Part shown: in pieces, positions 35,830 through 47,006 of the stretch
Numbering within the stretch: the first letter of the stretch is position 1
Layout of the letters: each line of letters starts with the position of its first letter
Source of the DNA: Sphagnum compactum
Lineage: Eukaryota; Bryophyta; Sphagnopsida; Sphagnales
NCBI GenBank assembly: GCA_965153455.1
Contig: OZ234500.1
Location: 6,014,001-6,078,000 of the forward strand
Reading direction: 5' to 3'
Length of the DNA stretch: 64,000 bases
Made by a program: the position numbers and the translations under genes
Notes under the pieces: generated by a model
The model's input: the letters and a program-made list of their open reading frames with translations, nothing else
Told to the model about the DNA's origin: nothing
The model's database searches: none

Positions 35830-37660
35830 ACTAACTATTTTCGAGAAATAATATTGTGTCTTGAGCAAGGCAAGGTGCCCAATAAACATCTATTCAACAT
35901 CCAATCCTGCAACCCATATTGCGAATAAACAATTCCCATAACATTCAAAACCTCTTGAGTTAAAAACTATTTGTCTAACTTGTTGATCAACTACAATGTA
36001 GCTTGAATGCATTGTGTCTTCATAATCTGCATCATTTTTGCCCAATCGTTAAGAGTGACCATGATGCGATCACCAGTTACCTTGCAAGTCTTGTGAATGA
36101 TGTACATTTTGTCGTAGTAAAAAACTGTTACGTTTGTTACACTTATAGCTAGATTGTTCCATTACATTGTGTGCAAAAGATCATAGGTATGGTTGATGAA
36201 GTTTCGAAACTAGGGGAAGTCTATGCAACTGTATTTTTTCTCCTCATCACAATACTTCTTGTGCAAGTTAGTTTGACATAACTTGACTCTCCTCACAAAA
36301 TCACAAACGAACATTTTTTGGTTCTGAACATACTTGTTCAAAATTTGAACAGATTCCAACATAGGGATTGCATGAGTAAAACCCATGATGGTCTCAACAT
36401 CACAAAGCAATTCATAATTCACATATGCAAATTCATTAGCAGCAAAATCTTATGCCATCTTGACTAGGAAAGTCTTGAACTTTTTAAGAACCACCCTAGA
36501 AGGAACAACCATGCTAATCCACCCAGTCTTGATGTTTCGCAAAATCTTGAGACCCTTTGTCTCCATCACTTTAACCCATTTGCATCTCTCCAAGTTTCTC
36601 TTAAGGTTATGGCTAAAATATGCATACACACCCACTAACAATGTTTCAATCTTTCCCACCATGGGAAACTTAGACAAGGTAAAGACATCCAAGTTGGGCC
36701 TAGATGAGCTACGCATTGCACAGTAATACAAAAAGGTGAGGATTTATTTTTTAGTTGGGTTGAAAATTCCATATTTGATGCCTTAGAATGTGGCAGCACC
36801 ATCTGCACCAAAGCACACAACCTTTACAACTAGGTCTTAGTTGAACAATCCCCCAAAAACCTAAATAAAACTTTAGATCATCTTCCTTAGGTTGTTGATT
36901 ATACAACCATTTGTCATTCACTCCAAGTTTAGCAAGATTGGCATCTTCTTAAAATCCTCAATAACATACCCGTGCACAAAAATCCAGGATTGGTTATTTA
37001 TACAAATAACTTCATCACAACTTACAAATATGTAGTTTGTTGTTTGGATGGCCATCTTTGTGGCTACCAAGATCACATTTGTCACACACACACCACGCCT
37101 TAACCATTAATGTCTATCCAATGTTCATTAAGATTGTTCTCCAACTTCAGAAATTGTAACAGCCCATGCATGGTTTTCAAAGTCAATGAAGGGTCTCCCC
37201 AATTTCAAAAGATGAAACAGAATCACAAATTGCACAATTCTTTTCCTTTTTCAGCCTTAATGTGTTTTTCACCCTAGAACTGAATGTCATTTGGCCAATG
37301 ATGCCATAGATTTTTTCATTCCAAACATGTTGGCTTTCAAGACTGATGCAAAACTTCCCAACCACCCTGCCATGCTGAGGTACCTTACACATTCATCAAC
37401 CACTATATTTCTTCAAAGCATCAAACTTAAGGACAAGCAGTTTTTCCTTGTGTTCAACAATGGAACATACTTTACACCTTACCATTTACATATTGCCATC
37501 GATCAAACCCACCACCTAGCTCCACCCATGGAAATTTTGCTACCCATGTATCTTGGAAACTTTGGTTTAGCTCCCATTCAACTTTTCGCTTCTTCTTACT
37601 ACCTATAGGCATTTTTTCAGCTTTTTCAACCACAATTAGATCAGCATAAAAAATCTCATG
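35830..37660 (-). pseudogene. Decayed hAT-type (DUF4371) transposase
   Basis: On the minus strand, ordered fragments match the plant DUF4371/zinc-finger hAT-like transposase family. Near 37600 is a KKRK...FQDTWVAKFPW entry segment; near 37440 the frame shifts to a EHKEKLLVLKFDAL-like segment; near 37350 is VPQHGRVVGKFCISLES; near 37010 is a C-D-E-V...NNQSW segment. Near 36800 comes CFGADGAATF, then at 36450-36730 METKGLKILRNIKTGWISMV, and at 36210-36420 NYELLCDVETIMG...VFVCDF-like. Stops and frameshifts separate these blocks, so no functional enzyme is encoded. The final block near 35900 resembles the C-terminal dimerisation region. Terminal inverted repeats were not identified. Confidence 0.8.
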
Positions 37661-38644
37661 AAGTTCCAAGATATGACAATGTAGAAACCTTGACAATAGC
37701 TGCAGTTACACTAACATTAACAACAATATAAACTTTGCCATAATACATTAGATGTTTTCTATCTCTCAATTCTAGTGTTGCATGCCATACAATGGCCTCC
37801 ACCATTTCCCAATGGGTTCTTTGTTTTGGTTCTGCACAAAACAATTGAGTACAATGTTTTGTTTTTTTTCAACAAAGTTCACGAAATTGGTCGAACCCCA
37901 AACATTGAAGGTGACAAATTTTTGAAATAATAAATCTCTAACTCGTGATGTGCAAAACAAAGAATTACCCAATGTCCCTAAAAGGAGCATCCAAATTAAA
38001 ATGGATACCCTTTCAACACAGGTATGATCCGTGATCACTATACAATTATCAAACTTCAACAAAACCCTAAAAATCATAGACCTAAAAACCAAACAGCCCC
38101 AACCTTCAATAAAAAAACCATTGTTCTTTTTCAAAATATAATCAACAAAATACAAAATCACCTTTAGAAGGTGGAAATCAGAAAAGAAAAAAAAATCAAA
38201 ATCAAAATTTAAAAATAAAAATAAAAATCCAGTGGACAAAATTAACAGAGAGCTCTCTGGCCTTGCACAGAAGCTCTCGAGTCTCTGGCCTTGGGAGCCA
38301 GTGCAGACTCTGTTGAGAAGGAAAAGACTATTGGAGTTCTCTTTTGAGACTATTTTCCCACTCGACGATTTCGGAGAAGAGAGGAGAAGAGAGCGTATCT
38401 GCAGGCAAATAGAGGAGGAAAAAAAGAGAGGAGGAGGAAGAAGAAGAGCATGATGATGATGGTGATGACTTAGGGTTTGGTGCAGGAAACGATCTGATCC
38501 TGCAAGGGCCAGAAAGTTTGATCTTCGCTTGAGCAATTGACTTCGGTTTGCAGCTTAATTTCTAGCGATACATTTGTTCAAACCTCCCGAACTTTCAGCT
38601 TTTGTCATTATTCATTTTTGCCAGTGCGCAGATTCTAGGGCAAC
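37661..38644 (+). promoter_or_regulatory. Upstream region and 5' leader of the epimerase gene
   Basis: From about 38230 the composition changes to GA-rich, with GAGAGCTCTCTGG, GAAGAGAGGAGAAG and (GAG/GAA)n runs typical of a plant 5' leader. The long minus-strand open frame over 37772-38536 is the complement of this low-complexity sequence. The first 500 bp are AT-rich without recognisable content. Confidence 0.45.
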
Positions 38645-41446
38645 ATGAGTACATGCATGTTTCTGCGGGAGATCTGTAATGCTACTTCTCTTACGACTCG
38701 TTCTCGTTCGAAGGATTCGGAAGGTGGCTTGAGTAGAGGGTGGAGATTTCCAACTCAAGTTCTTTTTCTGTCTGGAGTTTTGGAAAGGAATAGGATGCAC
38801 CAGAGGATGGATACGAAGAAAATCGGAACAGGGAGGAGGAATGGATGCGAGTGCATGGCAAGTTCTACTCAGTCTTCACGTACTTCCATCGCCATCGCAG
38901 GGTTCCAAAAACGGCTAGATGCTGCAGCCATCAGAATCACGGACGCAGAAGCTCGGGTTCTAGACGTCCCTCTTACAGCGCCGTTTACAATCGCCTCGTC
39001 GAGGTTAGAATTCGTGAGAAACATAGCGATCCGCGTGGAGTTGGAAGATGGAAGCGTGGGATGGGGCGAGGCACCCATCCTTCCTTCCGTCACAGCTGAA
39101 GATCAGCCCACTGCCTTGACGAAAGCTTTGGAAGCGTGTGCAATGCTGGAAAGAAGCACAGCAGCTATGAGTTCTGTGTCATTTTTGCGTCAAGTTTCCG
39201 GCCTTCTTCCCGGCCATGAATTTGCGTCAGTACGCTTTCCTCTTCACTGCCGTTCCCTCGGATGCTGGAATGTACTGCTCTTCGGTCTCCTGGCTTTAGG
39301 GTTTAGGGTCTTGGGTCTATGGCTAAAGCAACCATGATACCAAGATCACCTGATGATGGCTATTAGCATTGTCCATCTCAGAAAAGGGCATTCTCTCTCA
39401 GACAGAAGAGACTCTAAATCATCAGTGTCATCAACAGACAGAAGAAGCTTCACAGAGTGGAATTGCGTGTGCAATAGGTGAGGTCAGGTATGGAGATGGC
39501 AGTAGTGGATGCAGTTGCACACAGTCTCGCCATACCTCTGTGGCAGCTCTTTGGTGGACATGGTGATTCCATCATCACAGATATCACGGCAAGACCCAAA
39601 TCCTAAACCTGCTTCAGAATTTCTGAGAGGTTTTACCTTATCCTTGAAACTTTCATCCTAAGGCTTTTTTGAGGGTTTGCATTATCCTTTCCAACTTTGG
39701 TAATGTCATGCTGACATTAGACATTCAAAAGATAAGGCTTTTTTGAGGGTTTACATTATCCTTGCCAACTTTGCTGACATGAGATATTCAAAAGATGTGC
39801 TGTTTTTGTCTGCATGTAGATTCCAATTTGTTCTCCTGGTGAGGCAGGACTGCTGGCTACAGAATATGCGCAAAGAGGATTCTCGACAATAAAGACAAAG
39901 ATTGGTGGAAGGAACTTGTGTGATGACATTGCAATGCTAAATGCCATTTGCAACAACCATCCCAGCTGCTCTTTGATTCTAGATGCTAACGGTGGTTACA
40001 ATGCTGATGAAGCTTTGGATATTCTGCAGCAGCTGCATGGTACCTCAAACTCCTGAAATCCATAGCTTCCATGGGAGGAATATTTTCAAGAAGAATGGTT
40101 ATTTTCAAGAAACTGCAGTGTTTGCATATATGTGAAGGATTTGAGGAAATTAGGCATAAGAGGAGGCTTTCAAAGGATGTACTCATGACCTAATCATTGA
40201 GGACAATGGATGCAGAGGAAGGGCTAACTCCAGCACTTCTTGAGCAGCCTGTGAAGCGGGATGATTGGAAGGGACTCAACCATGTGGCTAAAGGGGCTCG
40301 TGATCTATATGGAGTTTCAATTGCTGCGGATGAGAGCTGTCGAAGTGTGAAAGATGCAGCCCGAATCATTGAAGAAGGGTTGGTGGATGTTGTGAACATA
40401 AAACTGAGTAAAATGGGAGTCCTTGCTGCACTAGAGGTAATTTCACGCAAGTCTATACATTGAGCTCATTCATGTAAACTAGAGATGGTGTATTTCCTGA
40501 TTTTGTTGCTGTGACAAGGTTAATTGATTCATTGCCTGCTTGGATGTTATGGTTGAGAGGTGAGTACATTCCTGAGTCTGTGCACTATTGTGGGGTATAG
40601 GTTGTGGCTATGGTGGAGCAGGCAGGCCTTCAGCTCATGATAGGGGGAATGGTGGAAACTCGCCTTGCCATGGGCTTTGCTGCACACATGGCTGCTGGCC
40701 TTGGCTGCTTCAGGTAGTTTTGCCCAAACCAACTCTCCATTCCAACCCCTGAAACACAGCAGATGGGCTGGCTACATAATGTGAGTGCTGATGATTTTAG
40801 TTCATGTTGTGATGGAAGTTCTGCATATCTGTTCTGTCAACTAGGGCCCAGATCTACATGCTTGAGGTTTAGGGTTTGTACCCTTGGCCAAACGAAGTCC
40901 CAATGGTGTAGCTGCATAATGTGGGCAGTCCTGATTTTACTTATTAATTCTTCTTGTGATAGAAATTCTGCATATATATTACATGGGAGAAAGCTCAGAT
41001 GTGTGTACTTTTCAGAATGTGCTCTCTGTAAACACAAACTTTTTCTACTGATGTTAACTGCAAGATGAAGCTAATTACACTACAAATTCAGATGCATGTT
41101 CCAGATTCCTGAAATTGTATTGTTGGCATGCAGATTTGTTGACCTTGACACACCCCTCTTATTGGCCAATGATCCAGTTCAGGGTGGATACCATGGTAAT
41201 GTTTCTTACCATAACCAAATGGTAGTGTCCAAAGTAGTTTATATACAACTTTGCTTGGCTAGTGTGACTACAATGCTGAGATAGTATGTGCATGAGCTGT
41301 CCCACTAACTTTACCTACATGTGGTTCTCTTATTTGCAGCCAATGGACCTATTTACTCATTGGGTACAGGATCAGGACATGGAGGGTCACTGTTATGGCT
41401 GGCACCTCCACATACCAAGTCTAAATGTGTTCCCCTCCACAAATAG
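38645..41446 (+). CDS. Dipeptide epimerase, L-Ala-D/L-Glu epimerase-like (enolase superfamily)
   Basis: Seven exons: 38645-39229, 39478-39588, 39820-40039, 40216-40436, 40601-40713, 41134-41195, 41340-41446. Phases close throughout, giving 472 residues. The protein keeps the muconate-lactonising subgroup layout: substrate-loop entry APFTIASSRLEFV, the KxK base K257-T-K259, metal ligands D287 (LILDANGGY), E315 (LLEQPV) and D344 (AADES), and the second catalytic lysine K368 (NIKLSK). The family epimerises Ala-Glu-type dipeptides through an enolate; the substrate of the plant form is not certain. About 90 N-terminal residues rich in R/S/T precede the catalytic part, which suggests a plastid transit peptide (inference). 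Intron 2 has a GC donor (ACG|GCAAGA). The C-terminus GHGGSLLW corresponds to the family's Gly-rich end, followed by a 17-residue tail. Confidence 0.92.
39659..39796 (+). repeat. Tandem duplication of about 70 bp inside epimerase intron 2
   Basis: Two adjacent units each hold TAAGGCTTTTTTGAGGGTTT, CATTATCCTT.CCAACTTTG and (A)ATTCAAAAGAT, starting near 39659 and 39733. The second unit is about 10 bp shorter. A more diverged duplication with GC(T/A)(G/A)CATAATGTG and TTCTGCATAT blocks occurs in intron 5 (about 40770-40980). Confidence 0.75.
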
Positions 41447-44400
41447 AAGCAGTTGAAATGGAAGCTGCTGTTTGTGCAGCCATACAGGAAAATAAGTTAC
41501 ATAGTGATCAAGTGCACATGGTACAGATTCAAGCTTCTGATAAGGTCAGCAATAGATGATTCTTACACCTTGGAACCTTGAAATCAACATTCAGAACATA
41601 GAGAGCAAGTGCAGAAAGGGCTTTAGATGCTTTAGATGACTTTTCTTTTTCATCTTGTTAGCCTCTGCAATTTTCTCACCAGATGATCTTTGATAAGTTG
41701 TCCTACTTGGTGACCATTCTTGGGCAATGACCTGAGTATGTGTGAATCTACAGTAGAAATGAACATAAATGCATTGGTGAATCTTGATGATGGACAAGCC
41801 ATAGATGCCCTGACAGTTGGCCTGCACATAAATATTCTGCTTGTGAAGCTGATCTGTTTTGAGGGGCCATGTGTTTTTGAAATCTTGGTCTCAGTTTTAA
41901 AGTCCAAAGTCACCATGAGTGTATTGAGCTATAACATAGATGGCAAGGAAGGAAGCCAAGTTAGATGGGAAGATAAAGCAAACATGAAGGGGATGGTTGA
42001 GTCAAAGTATTTATGGGGAGTCTTGGATGTTCAAAAGAACATCAGCATTTTTTAGTTCCATAAAGATACTCTGCCTGACAATATTTGTCCAAAATGCAAT
42101 TTCTGTCATCTTTGAAGGCATGTTCATTAGGAAGGCTCTATGCACAGCAGGTTTCTCAGCAAAGATTTAGTGAATGATTTTTAGAGTTGGGTTGAACTCT
42201 ACCTATTTGTCCAGTCATCACTCAAGGGAGGAACATTGGCAAGCATAGTATTTCCTTATTCTTGTATTCTAGCATTCCCTTTTCCATGGCTGGCTGAAGA
42301 AGTGTTAACCTTATTTTCCCTTTTCTTAATTGTGGGAATGGAGATTTCTTGTTTCTTATGAGAGACATATTGTTGTCCATTGCTTTGGGTCCCGAGATTG
42401 TTCACAGTCTAGGACAGACTTACTAGCTGCCCAGCATTCATGTTCTGAGAGGACCCTGTTGATAACAAGTTGCTAGTGCTTCTGAAGTGCACTTGTTCTT
42501 CTTTTTTCAAGTTTCAGATGTTACACCACTTTCTACATTTTTTCATATTCAAGAACCTCCGGGTTTGGTTCAAAATCAGGTCCAATTTCATGTAGACATT
42601 ACACACTCCCCTATGCTAAATATTTTATAGATAAAAAGTTTTATATCAAATTAAAATTGGGGTCTATATAGGTATATGACGAGTTCAACAAGTAATAAAA
42701 ACTAGTATTTAATTTTGAAGTTCATTGATATTTTTTTGAAAATCTTAAATGATTAAGGCCACAATTTTGGATATTTCATTCAACATTGGACCTTAATGTG
42801 TCCATCATGTCCTCACAATGGTTGTGAATAGTTTCTTAACTAGTCTTCATGTCCTTAATGGTTGTAGTTGAACATTTATCCCTCTTACACAATTATCCTC
42901 TAAAATATCTTGTGAAGTCAAATGGTTGTTCTATGTCACCATCCATGGTTGGAACTTAACTTAAAGTTATCACAAATGACATTTCACAATAATTCGCCAA
43001 TATCAACATCAATATCATCACGAAATGAAATGAATCCATGAACATACACTTCCATGCAAATGGATGATAATCATCCATTATTCATTTATAATGTAATTAA
43101 AAAAGATGTTTAAGAAAGTTCCTTGAAATATTTTGAGATTTTTTTGTGAGCTAGATCCCCAAACATGTATGTATAAATATAATAACGCTAATTTGAAATA
43201 CAATCTTGCACCATAATTTTGTTTTTTCATTTCATATTTATTTATGTTTTCATATTTTATCAAAAAACTTTGTTTGAAATTATATTTTACACACATCATG
43301 TTCTTATGTTTGATTTATATGTTCCAACTTTAAATTTGAAAATAATTTTGCCTTTGCCATAGTTTGTCACAACCAATTGTGTCTTTTGAAATCTCATTAT
43401 TTTGGTAGTTTTCATATTTGTGATAAAAGCCCTGTCACGAGTATGAATAAATTTGCAAATGTGAAAACCATTGTTTGAGTTTTGGTAATGGTTATTTATA
43501 CCTTGAAGCTATGGTTAATTTATTATGTTACCTACAATATTTTTTCCTCATAATTAATTATGTTTGGTATTAGGCCCCCACAAATCATATGCATGTAATG
43601 TTTCATGATCCAAATGTGTTAAAATGCCTACCAAAAGTTGAATGACGGGTTTTTATGCCTTTGCATTTTTGTCGAAGCATAAAAGTGTATTGGATCACCT
43701 TGTGAAAAAAATGTCTTTTGTTACCATAAATGTTATGTTCTTCCATGTCTTTGAACGTATTCAAATTAAAAAGATTGAACTTAATGTGGAAATTGTTGAT
43801 TATTGAACTTGTGATGGTAAAACCCCATGTGATTCAAATATTCTTATTTTAATCTCTCTTTTTTTTCACCTCTAAATGATTATGTGAATTGTAATAGTTG
43901 TTGTGAGTCTTGCATGCAACCATTAATGTGCAACCTATTTGTTTTGCCACAATTGAAATTCGAGGGAAACTTTCTAGTAGACTTAAATTATATAGAAACA
44001 ATTTCAAATAGTTTTTTCCCATACCTAGTCATTTATTAATAAACTAACAAATTTTTAATTCATTGTTTTAAAAAAATGTGAGAATTAAATTATTATTTTT
44101 CACCTAAAAACTTGTATAATTTACAAAGCACATGCAAGAAGGGGTTCATTTTATAAATTTGTGTTATTTTTAGATGTTGGCCCAAAACATATTAGTTCTT
44201 GTCTACCCCCTTCCTATTTTCAAAGATTTCTAATTTATGTTTGAACACAACAAATTATGGAAAAATGTGCACAACATTATGAAAGTTGTTGGTTGTTGAT
44301 AATGTTCAAAACATTATTTTCAACTAAATTTCCCTGAAAATTCATTTAAGTCAAAACTAAAAATTATAAGGTAATTGGGCAAACTCTTGATATGGTTGGA

Positions 44401-44750
44401 AAGCCTTCAATGAATAAGATATGATGAACACAATTCCAAAAAAATGTGACATAAGGTGTGGGAGATATTGAATTTTGACTAGTTTTTGTGGTTGGAAATT
44501 GCAAAAAATAGTTTTGAGGGGGGAAAAATCAGTTGGATGACATGGGCCGATGGAATAGGCCACATTAGTTACAATTAAGAAAAGACTTATAAGCATTGAA
44601 TTCTCAAGTTTTGAAGAATTTCTAACTCACTAAAATAACCTTAGAAACTTCTCGAAGAGCCTATTCCCTATGGTGTGTAGGTAGTAGTTTATTACTTATT
44701 TTTCAAAAGTCCTACACATTTTGTCACAACCTAAGACCTAAGAATTAATC
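41447..44750. other. Epimerase 3' region and AT-rich intergenic DNA
   Basis: The first several hundred bases may be 3' UTR. Between 41600 and 42060 both strands carry open frames of 78-111 codons, but they start at non-ATG codons and I recognise neither. From 42500 the sequence is AT-rich with no gene, tRNA or transposon domain recognised. Confidence 0.5.
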
Positions 44751-46087
44751 CCTTGACTCACAATTGCCCAAACAAATGTGCAAATACAAGAAGAAAGGGA
44801 GCCAATTACACCCAGGGTTTTCTTTTTTTTTTTGTGGCGAATTTTCACCACCTGACCACCAAAAAAAAAAAAGGGCTGGCAAATCCAAGAAAGGGATTTC
44901 TGAGAAATTTTAAAAAAAAATTCGCCACATCTCGAGGAAGAAAAAAACAGAAAAAGAAAAGTTAAAAGTCACCAGATTTAGACAATGTGTTGCATTAGGT
45001 CGCCAGAATTAGGCAGGATTCCAAAAAAAGGTCTACTAGTCCATCAGGACAGTCGCCATTAATTGCTAATTAATGCTGAGGATCCTCGCCAGTACACCTT
45101 GAGGAATTTGGTAATTGTTAAAGAGTTAGCCCGACTTTTGTTTCTTTTTTTTTTTTTTTCTGGCTTTCTCAGAATAAAGTTTGGCAAATGATTTACTTCA
45201 AATTTAGGAGTGCCAGAAAGGGCGTAGGGTGAAGCCCTAAAAGATAGGGGACTTTACACAGCATAAAAACCACCGTCATTTGGTTTTTAAAGAAGTTGGG
45301 TGTGATACCTGCCAGATACCCGCCGGTTATCAAACGAAAATGTAAAAAGCCCCACCAGCTTTTTATGTTCTTGTGTAAGGCATCCTCTGGATACACTAGA
45401 AAAGTAACCGGGTGCATTTTAATAAACCCGTAAAACCACCAAATCCCTTAATAAATCATGATCAAGTTAGGCCGACTTAGTTAATTATTTCAGTATACGT
45501 AGTTTTCGGCAGATTTACCTCAAAATAAATTCAGGGGGTACAAAAGAAAGGAGCCCATAAGAACATGCATGCAATCCCTCAAAATATGTTTAAGGTTAAG
45601 TTAGTCGAACTATAGTTACTAGTGGGTACCCGCGACCTTTGGTCACTGTGAGGCGCCCCTGCATTGTTTTACTAAATTCGCCATATTTTTAATTTGGGAT
45701 AGCCTGAGTAGGACCGTCATCATTTAATGCTAATTAATGATGTTCTGTAATCTTGCACAGCTACAGTACCCAAAATCAGCAACGACCATACCAAAAACTT
45801 TCCGAAAAGTGACTGCTGATAACTTCCCTCAGTGGGTGTTCTCTGGAGCAAAAGTTGCCGAGCTCCGTCACACACAGTCCGGACCGGACCCGGCCCGGCA
45901 CCCCGTTTTTGACGTCGGCTATCCCGGGTGTCCGTTCCGCGCTAGAATGTCGTAACCTAATTTCCTCCAATAGCTTTGCGCACAGACTGGGAACAGGAAA
46001 TTCCGCCCTCCGATTAGCGCCGGGCCCGGTCGGCCTGAAACCCGAGCTCCGTCAGGGACGTAGTGAATTTATATATAAGATTAGGGG
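44751..46087. other. Intergenic DNA ending in a GC-rich island
   Basis: 44751-45720 has several poly-A/T runs. Two related blocks contain GCTAATTAATG(C/A)TG (about 45068-45080 and 45730-45742), each following a C(A/C)GTC(G/A)(C/T)CAT segment. 45836-46060 is sharply GC-rich with CCGG-rich text and the direct repeat GAGCTCCGTCA (about 45859 and 46043), followed by a TATA-like TTTATATATAAGA at about 46068. No coding frame is recognisable. Confidence 0.5.
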
Positions 46088-46440
46088 AACAAGGGGGGTG
46101 TGTCACACGTGGCCTTGCCATTTACATCAAAAAGTATGTATCTTAAGAAGCCAAAAGAAGAATTATGGAAACTCAAATATTTCACCATAGCAAAAATATA
46201 ATCTTCACAAAAAATCCTCTAAAATAAAGAAACCAAAATCCTTGCAAGATATTATTATAACTCTATTATAACTAATCTCAAGTTTCAACACAAGCCAAAA
46301 TATCATCTTTCAAACATCCCCATATAAAAATACTAGACCTATTATTATTACCTTTGGGGCCTATAAAAATCCCTTAAGCTACTATACTCTATAATGAATC
46401 TAAACACACATATCCTTGCCTTAATAGGCAAGGCCAACAA
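46088..46440 (+). repeat. Dispersed repeat family 1, copy C
   Basis: Collinear over its whole length with copy B at 11395-11750, with small indels, and over its distal half with inverted copy A at 2585-2755. It starts directly after the GC-rich island and its TATA-like block. No coding frame is present. Confidence 0.85.
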
Positions 46441-46700
46441 AATTGGCAAACAATAGGTACCCAGGCCCTTAGGAAGGGGTAACCAAAAATAAGAAGGAGA
46501 ATCTGCACTTGGTGGGATTCGAGCTTGTGTCTGCTCTTCTCCCCCCCCCCCAAATAACAACCAAAACAAACCCTAAAATGGAAAAGGCAAACGAGAATAA
46601 GTGAAAACACAAGGGCCATGCATTCCCTACCCAAAAACCCATCATAAAAAACCCTCAAAACCCTAGACGGATTTCAACAAGAGGGATGGGAAAGAAGAAG
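46441..46700. other. Spacer before the ORANGE gene
   Basis: Contains a block GGTGGGATTCGAGCTTGTG near 46512 that, on the minus strand, resembles a tRNA B box (GCTCGAATCCC), followed by a 10-11 base C run. No cloverleaf can be folded around it, so it is at most a tRNA-derived fragment. Confidence 0.35.
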
Positions 46701-47006
46701 AAGAAGAAAATGATGATTTGGAGCATTTTGTGATTCAGGAACATACAAACAGAAGTCTGGAGGAATTGGGTTGGAGAGAGATTATTGGTAGTCATCCCCA
46801 AAACCAGAATTTGAAGAAGAAGATGATGATGATGATTTGGAGCATTTTGTGATTCAGGAACACACAAACAAAAGTCTGGTGGAATTGGGTCGGAGAGAGA
46901 TTTTATGTAGTCAGTCTCAAAACCAGAATTTGAAGAAGAAGGTTTGGAGCATTTTGTGATTCAGGAATACAAGAAGAGAAGTCTGGGGGAATTGGGTTGG
47001 AGAGAA
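46700..47006 (+). repeat. Triplicated repeat (periods 119 and 107 bp) abutting the ORANGE start
   Basis: Three copies of a unit that runs TTTGGAGCATTTTGTGATTC, AGGAA(C/T)A, AGAAGTCTGG(A/T/G)GGAATTGG, GGAGAGA and, in the first two, a CAAAACCAGAATTTGAAGAAG tail. Copies start at 46717, 46836 and 46943. The second spacing is shorter because the GAT run is absent from the third. The third copy ends in GGAGAGAAATG, which supplies the ORANGE start codon at 47007. Periods are not multiples of three, so the array is not a coding repeat. Confidence 0.85.

Noticed and set aside
37772-38536. 254-codon minus-strand open frame upstream of the epimerase
   Set aside because: It is the complement of a GA-rich leader plus AT-rich DNA. 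Poly-F, poly-H and poly-L runs come from low complexity, and there is no family similarity or ATG context.
41600-42060. Overlapping open frames on both strands after the epimerase gene
   Set aside because: They start at non-ATG codons, overlap on opposite strands and resemble no family; more likely 3' UTR or intergenic sequence.
46500-46530. tRNA-like B box on the minus strand
   Set aside because: The B-box-like word is there, but no A box or acceptor stem could be placed at the right distance, so no tRNA gene is called.
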